In this document: positions 1-8,996 of the stretch, piece after piece
Layout of the letters: each line of letters opens with the position of its first letter
Position numbering within the stretch: the first letter of the stretch is position 1
Notes under the pieces: generated by a model
Told to the model about the DNA's origin: nothing
Database searches by the model: none
Seen by the model: the letters and a program-made list of their open reading frames with translations, nothing else
Origin: JAFEDN01 sp963844565
Lineage (GTDB): Bacteria; Pseudomonadota; Gammaproteobacteria; Coxiellales; Coxiellaceae
Reading direction: 5' to 3'
Assembly (NCBI GenBank): GCA_963844565.1
Contig: CAWJON010000002.1
Coordinates: 1,116,001-1,180,000 of the forward strand
DNA: 64,000 nucleotides
Made by a program: the position numbers and the translations under genes

Positions 1-304
1 GAACGAGCCGCCAAGAAGAAGTTTTACGCAGAACGCCAGCTAAAATCCAAGTTAAAAAAGCGGGTAATAAAATAAAATCAAATATTAATGTTTGCGTCCA
101 AAAGCTTACGCCGAGAATGGGAATTGCAACGCCAGCTAAAACCCAAAATCCAATTTTATATCCTCGGCATAGCGTAATGAATCCAACCAAAATGGCAGCA
201 ATAAACCCGCCAGCTAAAGAAATTACTGGCAAAATAACACAAACCAATGCGATTATAATCGCACGCATGGGATTTGCTAGTAGGTATTGGCCAAGTTTAC
301 GCAC
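1..304 (-). CDS. DUF2232-like integral membrane protein, N-terminal part (runs off window)
   Basis: This minus-strand reading frame is open from a GTG at 302-304 to the window edge, about 101 residues. An in-frame TGA lies just upstream, and GAGGG sits a few bases before the GTG; an ATG at 266-268 is the alternative start. The protein is very hydrophobic, with at least two membrane segments (after RKLGQYLLANP and around the IPILGVSFW stretch). It follows rpsF-rpsR directly, where many gammaproteobacteria carry a DUF2232 (YybS-like) membrane protein ahead of rplI. Family assignment rests on position and hydrophobicity only; function unknown. Confidence 0.5.
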   Translation of the reverse strand, partial: MRKLGQYLLANPMRAIIIALVCVILPVISLAGGFIAAILVGFITLCRGYKIGFWVLAGVAIPILGVSFWTQTLIFDFILLPAFLTWILAGVLRKTSSWRLV

Positions 305-315
305 AAACCCTCAGG

Positions 316-549
316 TTAAGCGTGATGAGTATCACAAAAAGGTAACAAAGCTAAAAATCGAGCACGCTTAATTTCTCGAGCCCACCTTCTTTGTTCTTTT
401 GCTTTAGTGCCAGTAATGCGACTGGGTACAATCCGCCCAGAATCCATTACAAATTCACGTAAAGCTCTTAAATTTTTGTAATCAATTTCATTAACGTTTT
501 CATCTGAAGCTGAAGCAAATTTTTTACGGCGAAAATAAGAATTAGTCAT
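316..549 (-). CDS. rpsR: 30S ribosomal protein bS18
   Basis: Encodes the 77-residue small-subunit protein bS18, which binds next to bS6 on the 30S platform. The conserved core is visible: an FRRKK start, then IDYKN, LREFV and a SRITGTKAKEQRR stretch that contacts 16S rRNA. The ATG at 547-549 is chosen because it gives the normal length; an upstream in-frame ATG would add 17 unlikely residues. It overlaps the end of rpsF by 8 bases, so the two are almost certainly co-transcribed and translationally coupled, in the standard rpsF-rpsR order. Confidence 0.97.
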   Translation of the reverse strand: MTNSYFRRKKFASASDENVNEIDYKNLRALREFVMDSGRIVPSRITGTKAKEQRRWAREIKRARFLALLPFCDTHHA

Positions 550-976
550 TTTTGGTATCCTCATCAGTTTCTTCATAAACAGTTTCTTCGGTAAACTCAA
601 ATTCTTCAGTTTGATTTGAAGGTTTTGATGAAGCTTCTCGCTGTTGACTATGGACTTCTTGTTCTTTCATGATGGAAGAAGGTTGAGTGATTGCATTCTC
701 TCTTTTGATGATCAAGTTGCGAATAACCGCATCGTTATATTGAAATGCACTTTCCAATTCTTTGCGAACTGGCTGATCACATTCAATATTCATCAAAATA
801 TAATGAGCTTTGTGCACTTTATTGATAGGGTAAGCCAGCTGACGACGCCCCCAATCTTCAAGTCGATGAACAATACCTTTTCCAGATTTAATGATGGTTT
901 GATAGCGTTCAAGCATTCCAGGCACTTGATCACTACAATCCGGATGAACTAAAAAAACAATTTCATAATGACGCAT
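542..976 (-). CDS. rpsF: 30S ribosomal protein bS6
   Basis: Encodes bS6, 144 residues, partner of bS18 in the 30S platform. It opens with MRHYEIVFLVHPD and has the family signature EDWGRRQLAYPI and the AHYILMNIE strand. The C-terminal tail after residue 105 is acidic and low-complexity (Glu/Asp/Thr rich), as in E. coli S6, where glutamates are added after translation. The start at 974-976 has AAAGGAAA eight bases upstream; a longer in-frame start exists but would add 19 atypical residues. First gene of the rpsF-rpsR operon, divergent from rlpA. Confidence 0.97.
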   Translation of the reverse strand: MRHYEIVFLVHPDCSDQVPGMLERYQTIIKSGKGIVHRLEDWGRRQLAYPINKVHKAHYILMNIECDQPVRKELESAFQYNDAVIRNLIIKRENAITQPSSIMKEQEVHSQQREASSKPSNQTEEFEFTEETVYEETDEDTKND

Positions 977-1142
977 GAATTTTCCTTTTGGTTGTAATGT
1001 GTACAGTCCCCAATTAAAAACAATTGAAGACAAGGATTAAACTGGCAATTCTACTCTGCCTTTCTTTTGAAATCAAGGTATTCACGACGTATAGAATAAA
1101 TTAAAAAAATAATCTAATTTAAACTTTGGCTTCATTTACCAC

Positions 1143-1171
1143 TTGATATATAAAACATTTCTCGTTAGGAT
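1143..1171 (+). promoter_or_regulatory. Candidate sigma-70 promoter for rlpA-ung
   Basis: TTGATA at 1143-1148 and TAGGAT at 1166-1171 are separated by 17 bases, a good match to a housekeeping promoter. The predicted transcript start near 1178 gives a leader of about 38 bases before the rlpA ATG at 1216, and would make the alternative TTG at 1180 nearly leaderless, which favours the ATG. Confidence 0.45.
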
Positions 1172-1215
1172 AACAGAATTTGGATTGTAATCTTGTCATT
1201 TTATGGATTTTATTT

Positions 1216-2022
1216 ATGAAAAAAATCTCATGTTTTTTCCGTCTATCTGCTGTAGCTGTAACGGTTCTTTTAGCTGTTTCAGCCTGTACCACGACTCAAA
1301 ATCATCCGACTTCTAGCAAAGACGGTGCACCGGTGGGATCTGTGGATGTGAGCGCACTGCAGGATGCTGTACCAAAATATGAGCCAAGAAGCTCATATGG
1401 AAACCCTCCGACTTATACTGCAGTAGGTAAACGTTACTATGTTTTAAACAGCGCAGAAGGTTATGCTAAAACAGGAGTTGCTTCCTGGTACGGAACAAAA
1501 TTCCATGGAAAATTAACCTCAAGCCATGAACCTTATGATATGTTGGCAATGACTGCCGCAAGTCCAGATCTACCAATTCCAACGTATGTTCAGGTTACCA
1601 ATTTAGACAACGGTAGGCAGGTAATTGTGCGTGTAAACGATCGAGGTCCTTTTGCTGCTGGGCGGATCATGGACTTATCTTACGCCGCTGCGAAAAAATT
1701 AGGATATGCGGAAAAAGGCACCGCACATGTACGTATTGCCGCTATTACCGTTAAACCTCAACTACAGGTGGCTGTAGCAGACACTTATCAATCAAAGTTT
1801 TATTTACAAGTTGGATCATTTAATCAGATGGATAAGGCAGAACAAGTTAAAAGGACTTTAAGCCAATGGGTTCGTCATGATACACGTATACAAACAGTCA
1901 CGCTAAATGATAAAACTTGGTACCGTGTACAGATAGGGCCTATTCAGGGAACAGAAAAACCAAGTTTAGTTGATTTACTCCAACAAAAAGGTTTCGCAAA
2001 GCCAGTCGCAATAGAGATGTAA
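1216..2022 (+). CDS. rlpA: RlpA-family septal ring lytic transglycosylase lipoprotein
   Basis: A 268-residue outer-membrane lipoprotein that likely cleaves peptidoglycan stripped of stem peptides at the division site. A signal peptide starting MKKISCFF ends in a lipobox with the acylated cysteine at residue 24 (VSAC). The double-psi beta-barrel domain (about residues 95-180) contains GVASWYGTKFHG, RVNDRGPF and the MDLSYAAA helix typical of RlpA. A C-terminal SPOR domain (about 195-268, starting KFYLQVGSFN) binds denuded glycan at the septum. The ATG at 1216 was chosen over a TTG at 1180 because it places a normal signal peptide at the N terminus. It is followed one base later by ung. Confidence 0.92.
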   Translation: MKKISCFFRLSAVAVTVLLAVSACTTTQNHPTSSKDGAPVGSVDVSALQDAVPKYEPRSSYGNPPTYTAVGKRYYVLNSAEGYAKTGVASWYGTKFHGKLTSSHEPYDMLAMTAASPDLPIPTYVQVTNLDNGRQVIVRVNDRGPFAAGRIMDLSYAAAKKLGYAEKGTAHVRIAAITVKPQLQVAVADTYQSKFYLQVGSFNQMDKAEQVKRTLSQWVRHDTRIQTVTLNDKTWYRVQIGPIQGTEKPSLVDLLQQKGFAKPVAIEM

Positions 2023-2023
2023 T

Positions 2024-2701
2024 GTGTTAACACAGTCTCAAACATTAAATTGGCAGAGCTTACTGGGTGGGGAAAAAGAGCAGCCTTATTTTCAGAAAAT
2101 TATGGCTACGCTTCAACAGTTGCGTTCACAAGATAAAGTAATTTACCCATTACAAAAGGATATTTTTAATGCTTTAAGGTTAACCCCTTTCGATGAAGTT
2201 AAGGTTGTTATCATAGGTCAAGACCCTTATCATGGTCCGCGACAAGCCCATGGGTTGTCTTTTTCCGTACTGCGTGGCGTCCCCACTCCTCCCTCTTTAC
2301 AAAATATTTTCTTAGAATTAAAAAACGATTTAAACATTCCAATGCCGAAGCATGGTTGTTTAGAGAAATGGTCAAAGCAAGGTGTTTTACTTTTAAATGC
2401 AACCCTTACAGTAGAAGCGGGAAACCCGCAATCGCATGCCAAACTTGGGTGGCAAATATTTACAGATAAAGTTATTTCCTCCCTTAATAATCATGAAAAA
2501 AGTATTGTCTTTTTATTATGGGGATCCTCAGCTCAACAAAAAAGTCCCTTAATCACTAATCCCAATCACTTCATTTTATCTGCACCTCATCCCTCTCCTC
2601 TCTCAGCGCATCGAGGTTTCTTAGGTTGTAAGCATTTTTCTAAGACTAACGAGCTGCTAAGAAAGGCTGAGAGAGGCGAAATAGATTGGGAAATAGGTTA
2701 A
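2024..2701 (+). CDS. ung: Uracil-DNA glycosylase
   Basis: Removes uracil from DNA to start base excision repair. The 225-residue protein has the family-1 motifs in order: water-activating loop GQDPYHG at 65-71 (catalytic Asp67), the uracil-binding GVLLLN at 120-125, and the HPSPLSAHRGF leucine-loop motif near 189-199 with catalytic His189. The start is GTG at 2024, one base after the rlpA stop codon, so translation is probably coupled to rlpA. Its stop codon ends two bases before the 3' end of the convergent desaturase gene. Confidence 0.97.
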   Translation: MLTQSQTLNWQSLLGGEKEQPYFQKIMATLQQLRSQDKVIYPLQKDIFNALRLTPFDEVKVVIIGQDPYHGPRQAHGLSFSVLRGVPTPPSLQNIFLELKNDLNIPMPKHGCLEKWSKQGVLLLNATLTVEAGNPQSHAKLGWQIFTDKVISSLNNHEKSIVFLLWGSSAQQKSPLITNPNHFILSAPHPSPLSAHRGFLGCKHFSKTNELLRKAERGEIDWEIG

Positions 2702-2703
2702 AT

Positions 2704-3801
2704 CTACAGCATCGAATTAAGCTTGCTCTTAGTTAGTCGAGTCCATATTGCTAATGCGTATTTCAATTCCTGCCTGGCCTGTTTTAGATGACGTCGATAT
2801 TCTTTTATCTTTTTCTCCTTTTCAATCGCTTCAATTTTTGCAATCACTTGGAGAATTCTTTCTCTAACTGGGCTTAGCTGTTCGTTGATATAAGCACGTA
2901 AAGTTTCAGATTGCGATTTAAAAACGGAAAGCAAATATTGTTCATCAGCTCGCAGGCGATACCGGGTAAGGTGAGTAATCCCGATTTTCTTTAAATCATT
3001 GGCAAGTCTTATAAAGCTTAAAAATTTAATTAACCATTTTGAGGGATCATAATGATAAAATCGGATACCATTTCTATAATCTAAAGGAAATTGGTGATGA
3101 AAGTTATGAAAACCTTCCCCATAAGTGAACAAGGCAGTTATCCAATTATCACGGGCAGACTGATTTGCCGAATAGGCACGATTTCCAAATAAATGACATA
3201 CTGAATTGATACAAAAAGTGAAGTGATGATTTATTACCATCCTTAATACACCCACCAGAATAAGCCCACCGAACCAATCATGCCAAAGTGCGGCGATTAG
3301 CATTGGTAAGATAAACCCCATAAAAATAGCAATATAGGGATAATATTTGTGCTGGAATCTGATCCAAAAATCGCAGGATAAGTCTTGGACATTATCAAAA
3401 TTGCGCGTACTGGCATCTAACAACATTAACCACCCTATATGAGCATACCAAAACCCTCTATTTATATTGTAGGGATCACGTGAGCTATCTGTATATCGAT
3501 GGTGATTGCGGTGGTCAGTAGACCATTCAAGCGCGCTGCCTTGAAAAGCGGCCGCCCCAAATAAAAGAAAAAATATTCTGACAACTGGATTTGCCTGATA
3601 AGTGGTATGGGCTAATAGACGATGATATCCTGCGGTGATAGATAAACCAGTCGCGAGCAACCAGAGCAAACCTAAATAGACCGTTGCCAGATGTATTTTC
3701 CCCGCAACAGCAATAAAAATTGTTCCTCCAATTGCTATTATGGGTGTTAAAAGCAAGAATATTGTATTTACCCAATTGATTTTCTGTTTTGTTTCTTTCA
3801 T
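2704..3801 (-). CDS. Delta-9-type acyl-CoA/acyl-lipid fatty acid desaturase
   Basis: Membrane di-iron desaturase of the stearoyl-CoA desaturase family, 365 residues, which would introduce a cis double bond into a saturated acyl chain. All three histidine boxes are present: HRLLAH (60-65), HRNHH (97-101) and HNFHH (232-236), plus the extra His in INSVCH near 203. Hydrophobic segments near 12-33, 37-58, 150-172 and 176-190 fit the four-helix topology. A charged, probably coiled-coil tail follows after about residue 290. It stands alone, convergent with ung; the electron donor is not encoded nearby. Confidence 0.88.
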   Translation of the reverse strand: MKETKQKINWVNTIFLLLTPIIAIGGTIFIAVAGKIHLATVYLGLLWLLATGLSITAGYHRLLAHTTYQANPVVRIFFLLFGAAAFQGSALEWSTDHRNHHRYTDSSRDPYNINRGFWYAHIGWLMLLDASTRNFDNVQDLSCDFWIRFQHKYYPYIAIFMGFILPMLIAALWHDWFGGLILVGVLRMVINHHFTFCINSVCHLFGNRAYSANQSARDNWITALFTYGEGFHNFHHQFPLDYRNGIRFYHYDPSKWLIKFLSFIRLANDLKKIGITHLTRYRLRADEQYLLSVFKSQSETLRAYINEQLSPVRERILQVIAKIEAIEKEKKIKEYRRHLKQARQELKYALAIWTRLTKSKLNSML

Positions 3802-3825
3802 GTATTACCTAATTGATTAAAAGTT

Positions 3826-4428
3826 TTATTGTGGAGTCGATAAATCTACCGTTGGAGTTTCTGTGGTATTGACTCTGCCTTGCCCATAATTTGGTAAATA
3901 ATTAGAAATGGGCTGATCGGGAGTGGCTGGAGTTGCGGTTGAGGAGCTGTCTCCTGAAGCGTTCTCAGTGTTAGCAGGAACCGTTGACATGTTGGAGTGG
4001 GTATTCGAAACAGTATGTAAAGAACTACTGGTTTTAGTCGTCGATATAATTTTTAAGGCATTACGCGCAACGGGTTGTCCTTGGGCAGCTGCTCTTCTAA
4101 TCCAAATAAGTCCAGTTTGTTGGTCCTGGGTTGTCCCTATGCCGTAGTAATATAGATAACCAAGCGCGTATTGCGCATCTGGCTCACCAGCACGAGCCGC
4201 TTGTTCAATGCGTACAAAAGAGCATTGATATTTTTGTAAAAATGCATTTTCTGTACACACAGCAGTTGAAGCGAAGGAGGAAGAAGTTGTTGGAGCATTG
4301 CCTGGACCTTCGACCATACCCCCAGCTGATGGAGATGGGTTAGATGACGAGCAACTATTTAAAAGAAAAGCACCACACCCCAAGGTTAGGGTTGTGGAAA
4401 AAATTTTAAAAAAAGTTCTTAAATCCAT
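3826..4428 (-). CDS. Sel1-repeat lipoprotein
   Basis: A 200-residue predicted lipoprotein of unknown function. The signal peptide ends in a lipobox with cysteine 26 (LNSC), followed by a Ser/Pro/Gly-rich linker. Residues about 60-125 hold one clear Sel1-like repeat (AQYALGYLYYYGIG followed by AAAQG), a TPR-related protein-binding fold. The last 70 residues are low-complexity, rich in Ser, Thr and Asn. Sel1 proteins are numerous in Legionella and Coxiella, where several affect host interaction; whether this one does is not shown. It lies 25 bases downstream of rseP on the same strand. Confidence 0.7.
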   Translation of the reverse strand: MDLRTFFKIFSTTLTLGCGAFLLNSCSSSNPSPSAGGMVEGPGNAPTTSSSFASTAVCTENAFLQKYQCSFVRIEQAARAGEPDAQYALGYLYYYGIGTTQDQQTGLIWIRRAAAQGQPVARNALKIISTTKTSSSLHTVSNTHSNMSTVPANTENASGDSSSTATPATPDQPISNYLPNYGQGRVNTTETPTVDLSTPQ

Positions 4429-4453
4429 GATATCACTCCCTTTTTAAAAAAAA

Positions 4454-5806
4454 TCAAAATAAACGAACCAAATCGTTGATTGTCCCTTGTAAAATTAAAA
4501 GGATAATCAAAATAATTCCCATCCTAAGTAGCAAGTTCTGATAGTTGTCAGGTATCGGCCTGCGGATAATCCCTTCTACCACTTGGAAAAGCAAATGTCC
4601 ACCGTCTAGAGCGGGTATGGGTAGAATATTTATAAAACCCAACGTGACGCTGATGAAAGCAATAAAACTAACATAGATTTTAAATCCTGCTTGGCTGGCT
4701 TCTCCCGCAGTTTTAAAAATGCTGATTGGACCTCCTAAGGTAGATAATCCTATTTTGCCAGTTACCATCTTGACGAGCACAATAAAATTAAACCCAATCA
4801 AATCTGCAGTCTGCTGATAGGCTGGTATCCACGCAGTCAAAGCATTGTAATTTTGTTTGTGTAACATATTCTTAGGCCATTCAGGTTGCTGAACGGCAAC
4901 CCCAAGGTACCCAACTTTTTTGCCTCCTTCTTGTTGAGCGCCTAGATAGACTTTTTTTTGGAATTCTCTCCCTTCGTGATTTAAATTTAGTATAATTTCT
5001 TGATTCGGTCGATTCTTAATCTCTTGTGATAAAGATGGCCAATCTTTCATCTCTTTATTATCCAAACCAACGATTTGATCTTTAGCGAGTAAATCGGCAT
5101 GCTCAGCCGGTGAATTGGGTAGAACTTTAGCAATAAGGGCTGGAAATTTGGGCTGGAAGGGAATAATGCCGATGTCTCGGAGTGGGTCTTGATCTTTTCC
5201 ATCTAATTTCCAGTTATTTAGATCAAGAGAATAGGTTTCTTTTTCTGATTGTGGGTTAAGTACAATTACTGTTGTTTTTAGATGACTGCCAATCTGATTG
5301 ATCAAATGACTGAGTACACTTTCCCAATCATTGGTTGGACGACCTGAGACCGTTATTAACTCATCACCGGCTTTCAAACCAGATTTTTCAGCGACAGAGT
5401 CTGGAATAATTTGACCGATGACGGGTTTTACGGTGGTAACTCCTAGCAAATAAATAAGCCAAAAACAGACCATCGCCAGTATAAAGTTCATCAACGGCCC
5501 AGCAATAACAATGGCCATCCGTTTTACTAAAGATTGGCGATTAAAAGACTTAGGAATATCTACAGGATCAACGTTACCTTCACGTTCATCCAACATTTTA
5601 ACATAACCCCCTAGGGGTAATAATGCCAATACATATTCGGTACCAGCTTTACTTTGATATTTCCAAAGAGGTTTTCCAAAACCAATTGAAAAACGTAAAA
5701 CTCCAACTTTTAACATTTTAGCCATCATAAAATGACCTGATTCATGAATCAGGATAACGAAGAATATAGCTAAAATTGCACCCAAAATGGTGATCAATAA
5801 TTCCAT
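4454..5806 (-). CDS. rseP: RIP metalloprotease RseP (site-2 protease)
   Basis: Inner-membrane zinc protease that cleaves substrates within the bilayer, in E. coli the anti-sigma factor RseA. The 450-residue protein has HESGHF with ligands His21, Glu22 and His25 in the first membrane helix, two PDZ domains (about 130-210 and 225-305) and the third metal ligand in LDGGH in a C-terminal helix. Length and order match E. coli RseP. The usual neighbours (dxr, cdsA, bamA) are absent; instead it precedes a lipoprotein gene. Confidence 0.94.
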   Translation of the reverse strand: MELLITILGAILAIFFVILIHESGHFMMAKMLKVGVLRFSIGFGKPLWKYQSKAGTEYVLALLPLGGYVKMLDEREGNVDPVDIPKSFNRQSLVKRMAIVIAGPLMNFILAMVCFWLIYLLGVTTVKPVIGQIIPDSVAEKSGLKAGDELITVSGRPTNDWESVLSHLINQIGSHLKTTVIVLNPQSEKETYSLDLNNWKLDGKDQDPLRDIGIIPFQPKFPALIAKVLPNSPAEHADLLAKDQIVGLDNKEMKDWPSLSQEIKNRPNQEIILNLNHEGREFQKKVYLGAQQEGGKKVGYLGVAVQQPEWPKNMLHKQNYNALTAWIPAYQQTADLIGFNFIVLVKMVTGKIGLSTLGGPISIFKTAGEASQAGFKIYVSFIAFISVTLGFINILPIPALDGGHLLFQVVEGIIRRPIPDNYQNLLLRMGIILIILLILQGTINDLVRLF

Positions 5807-5953
5807 AAATCAAAATTCTCTTTTCTTACCTATCAGACTGTCTGTCATCACCCATGCTTCCTGCACTCTATTACCTTGGCATAAGGATTGCAATAATTAG
5901 ATACTGTAATCTTCAAGTTGCCAGTTTGTTTAATTTTTGACATAATCACAACG

Positions 5954-7411
5954 ATGAATCAACCCAAAGCACTTATACCTCTGTCTCTAACTGAAATGTG
6001 GGAACGTTTTGGTATCTATTTAGTCCAAGGCTTACTCATTTTCTTTATGATTAACACGCTTAACTTTACAGACGCTAAAGCTTATGCGGTGATGGGACAA
6101 TTTACCGCCCTAATTTACATTTCTCCTTTACTCGGTGGTTTCTGTGCTGACCGTATGCTTGGCTTTCGTTATAGCATACTGTTGGGCGCGTTTATGTTAT
6201 TCGCTGGTTATTTGATTTTAACATTTTCCAGCTTTGCTTCGGTTAACCAAGTCATTTTTTCAAAAGAAAATGCCATGATCTTAGGACTTACTGTTGTTAT
6301 CCTTGGGAATGGTTTCTTAAAGCCAAACATTTCAAGTTTCTTGGGTCAATTTTATGGTGCTGATGATCCGCGTCGCGATTCCGGTTTCACCATCTATTAC
6401 ATGGTGTTTAATACAGGAATTGCTTTATCTACCCTGATCTCAGGTTATATTCAAATGAAATTTGGCTGGGCGGTTTGCTTTGCAACTGCCTCCTTTGGGT
6501 TAATTTTAGCGATAGGTTTTTTCCTTTGGGGCTATCGATATTTTTCAAATCTGGGCTTGCCTCCTCAACTGGAGAAAAGTAATTATTCTCGTACAGGTCT
6601 AATTATCCTTGTTTTGATAATTAGTGCTATTGCTTGCTTTGCACTGCTCAAATTAACAGTAGGCAATTTAATTTTAGCCGTTGCTGGGATTGTTATTTTA
6701 ATCTATTTAACAAGCATTACTTTAAAACTTGAAACAATCGATCGAAAACGAATGTTAGCCCTGGTGGTACTCGTTATCGTTTCAATTGTTTTTTGGAGTA
6801 TGTTTTTTCAAATATTTTTAGTGGCCAATGTTTTTATTGACCGCAATGTCGATCGGCAAATTTTTGGCCACATTGTTCCTCCGGTTGCTTTTATTTCTAT
6901 GGAACCTATTTTTATTTTTATTTTGAGTCCAATTTTTTCAATTCTTTGGACTCGTATCTACCGCACCAAAAAAAACGTATCTCGTGGGCTTCAATTTGCA
7001 TTGGCTTTATTTATTACTGCACTTGCTATGCAATTTTTAGTGATCGGGATTCATTTTCCGAATTCTCAATCTTTGGTCAATCCGATGTGGATCGTAATCA
7101 GTTATTTTGCGATTACTATCGCTGAATTATTATTGTCCCCTATTGGATTATCCATGATTACTCAACTTGCTCCTAAAAAATATGTGGGCTTGATGATGGG
7201 GGTTTGGTTTCTTGGTCTAAGTTATGGCGGGTTATTGGCAGGCTATCTTGGACAGCAAGCTACGGTTAAAAAAGAATTGATCAATCATCCCGAAATGTCA
7301 AATTTTATCTATGCGCATGCTTTTCAAAACTATGCCTTAATTACCTTAGTTGCTGCTGTGGTAACGCTTATTTTAACTCCTTGGTTAAATCGTTTGGTAA
7401 AATCCTCTTAG
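5954..7411 (+). CDS. POT-family proton-dependent oligopeptide transporter
   Basis: A 485-residue major-facilitator transporter that would import di- and tripeptides with protons. The N terminus LTEMWERFGIY matches the ExxERFxxY proton-coupling motif of the POT family, and about twelve to fourteen hydrophobic helices follow. GNGFLKPNISSFLGQFY corresponds to the PTR2 signature region. The ATG at 5954 is preferred because the family begins about ten residues before the ExxERF motif; an in-frame TTG at 5918 would add twelve residues. It is followed by a strong terminator at 7420-7450. Confidence 0.9.
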   Translation: MNQPKALIPLSLTEMWERFGIYLVQGLLIFFMINTLNFTDAKAYAVMGQFTALIYISPLLGGFCADRMLGFRYSILLGAFMLFAGYLILTFSSFASVNQVIFSKENAMILGLTVVILGNGFLKPNISSFLGQFYGADDPRRDSGFTIYYMVFNTGIALSTLISGYIQMKFGWAVCFATASFGLILAIGFFLWGYRYFSNLGLPPQLEKSNYSRTGLIILVLIISAIACFALLKLTVGNLILAVAGIVILIYLTSITLKLETIDRKRMLALVVLVIVSIVFWSMFFQIFLVANVFIDRNVDRQIFGHIVPPVAFISMEPIFIFILSPIFSILWTRIYRTKKNVSRGLQFALALFITALAMQFLVIGIHFPNSQSLVNPMWIVISYFAITIAELLLSPIGLSMITQLAPKKYVGLMMGVWFLGLSYGGLLAGYLGQQATVKKELINHPEMSNFIYAHAFQNYALITLVAAVVTLILTPWLNRLVKSS

Positions 7412-7419
7412 TTTTGATA

Positions 7420-7450
7420 AAATACCCCGAGCTGACGCATCGGGGTATTT
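7420..7450 (+). terminator. Rho-independent terminator after the POT transporter
   Basis: AAATACCCCGA (7420-7430) pairs perfectly with TCGGGGTATTT (7440-7450) around a nine-base loop, and the 3' arm runs into a T-rich stretch. It lies nine bases after the transporter stop codon. Confidence 0.85.
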
Positions 7451-7498
7451 TCTCTGTTTTATTTCGCTCCGCGCGAACAAAGTTCGCTCGGGCGACCA

Positions 7499-7575
7499 AA
7501 AGGAGAGAATTCGCATTCTCCCCTTTGGAAACCCCATTGCGTAGGGTTACGGGCTTACGCCCGCAGTTTGCAGGA
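7499..7575 (+). repeat. Divergent copy of the modular palindromic repeat
   Basis: An imperfect hairpin CCAAAAGGAGAGAAT / ATTCTCCCCTTTGG is followed by a small GGGCTTACGCCC hairpin and GCAGTTTGCAGGAT. The order (AAGG-GGAGAA stem, short GC stem, then CAGGAT) mirrors the clearer copies near 35.1, 46.1 and 54.6 kb, but sequence identity is low, so membership in the family is tentative. It lies between the POT terminator and the glutamine synthetase gene. Confidence 0.4.
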
Positions 7576-7613
7576 TATAAAATTTGACTGCATGAATTTA
7601 TGGAGAGTTAATT

Positions 7614-8660
7614 ATGATTAGTCAAGCAACTTACATTTGGATAGATGGCACTCAGCCTTCACAAACATTGCGTTGTAAAGTTAAAATGTTGCCTTATCCT
7701 AAAGGTGATATGAGCTTAAACCATTTTCCCGAGTGGGGATTTGATGGTTCCTCCACTTACCAAGCGCAAGGCCGAGATTCTGATCTTATTTTAAAGCCAG
7801 TATGTTTTGTTAACGACCCTTTATCCGGTGGGCATGAGGACTATCTAGTGTTATGTGAAGTCATGAACCCCGATGGATCACCGCATTCAAGCAATAAAAG
7901 ACATCGATTGACAGAGTTAATGGACAAATATAGCAAATTTGATCCGTGGGTAGGATTTGAACAAGAATATACCCTGTTTAAAGGACAACAGCCTTTAGGC
8001 TGGCCTGATAGAGGATACCCTGCCCCGCAAGGCCCATTTTATTGCGGCGTAGGTGCTGATGAGGTGTTTGGTCGAAGTCTAGTTGAGGAACATGCGGTCG
8101 CTTGTATAGAGGCTGGCATTATGATTCACGGAACTAATGCTGAAGTAATGCCAGGACAATGGGAGTTTCAAATTGGTTATCGTGGCATTGATTCTGAGAA
8201 AGCAGATCCATTGACGGTATCTGATCACTTATGGATCGCACGTTGGTTACTTTATAGAATTGGCGAAGACTACGACATTAATGCCAAGCTCCACCCCAAA
8301 CCTGTTAAAGGTGATTGGAATGGTGCTGGAAAACACACTAATTTTTCCACCAAAGCGACACGTGATCCTAAAACTGGAATGGATGCTATTTACAAGGCCA
8401 TCAAAGCTTTGGAAAAAAATCACGCAAAACATATCGCCGTTTATGGAGCAGATTTAGAATTACGCTTAACCGGAAAACACGAAACGGCCCCGATGGATAA
8501 ATTTTCCTTTGGCATTGCAGATCGCGGCGCCTCAGTGCGTATTCCTCGTTCAGTTGCTAACGCAGGTTGTGGCTACTTAGAAGACCGTCGTCCAGGAGCC
8601 AACGCCAATCCCTATGAAGTGGCTGCAGAGTTGCTTGAGACAATCTGCTCAGAAGGTTAA
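7614..8660 (+). CDS. Type II (eukaryotic-like) glutamine synthetase
   Basis: ATP-dependent ligase making glutamine from glutamate and ammonia in the cytoplasm. At 348 residues it is far shorter than type I GlnA (about 470) and has type II motifs: EWGFDGSST at 40-48, GFEQEYTLF at 114-122 (metal-binding glutamates), NAEVMPGQWEFQIG at 175-188, GKHTNFST near 239-246 and RGASVRIPR near 305. No adenylylation-site motif of type I enzymes is seen, so regulation probably differs. GGAGAG sits seven bases before the ATG. No glnB, glnL or glnG gene lies nearby. Confidence 0.92.
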   Translation: MISQATYIWIDGTQPSQTLRCKVKMLPYPKGDMSLNHFPEWGFDGSSTYQAQGRDSDLILKPVCFVNDPLSGGHEDYLVLCEVMNPDGSPHSSNKRHRLTELMDKYSKFDPWVGFEQEYTLFKGQQPLGWPDRGYPAPQGPFYCGVGADEVFGRSLVEEHAVACIEAGIMIHGTNAEVMPGQWEFQIGYRGIDSEKADPLTVSDHLWIARWLLYRIGEDYDINAKLHPKPVKGDWNGAGKHTNFSTKATRDPKTGMDAIYKAIKALEKNHAKHIAVYGADLELRLTGKHETAPMDKFSFGIADRGASVRIPRSVANAGCGYLEDRRPGANANPYEVAAELLETICSEG

Positions 8661-8938
8661 GCCTCAAGTTGCAGTCCAATACTGACATATAGACCACGCC
8701 GTAATCGAAGAAGGCGTTTATGTTTGGTTAAATTGTATAAAATTTTATTAATTTGGTTATGAGGAATCTCTTCCAGTTGAGCGGCTTCTGCAACATCCCT
8801 CATATTGAAAATGCGTTTACCGTGCTGAAGTTGAAGTAGCTGATGTACCGGTTTTTTTTGGTTCCATACTGCAAAAATTCCATTAATTGGGTATTTTCCA
8901 AGACTTGATCCTGAACGAACACTTAAATATGATAAAAG
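8657..8938 (-). pseudogene. Remnant of a winged-helix (AbiEi-antitoxin-like) DNA-binding protein
   Basis: A 93-codon minus-strand frame is open between stop codons but has no ATG, GTG or TTG near its beginning; the only ATG is internal (NMRDVAEAA). Its translation contains a DVAEAAQLE helix followed by ILYNLTKHKRLLRLRRGLY. This matches the wHTH pattern found at the N terminus of AbiEi-type antitoxins and related regulators. The rest of such a protein is missing. The last codon overlaps the glutamine synthetase stop codon. It is best read as a decayed fragment. Confidence 0.5.
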
Positions 8939-8996
8939 TTATTGACTTTCGATAATAATTTATTCTAGTATATAAATACTTTTGTAAATTAATCGT

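Noticed and set aside
117..371. 84-codon plus-strand frame at the window start
   Set aside because: It is antisense to the hydrophobic DUF2232-like frame and rpsR and has no ribosome binding site or recognisable domain.
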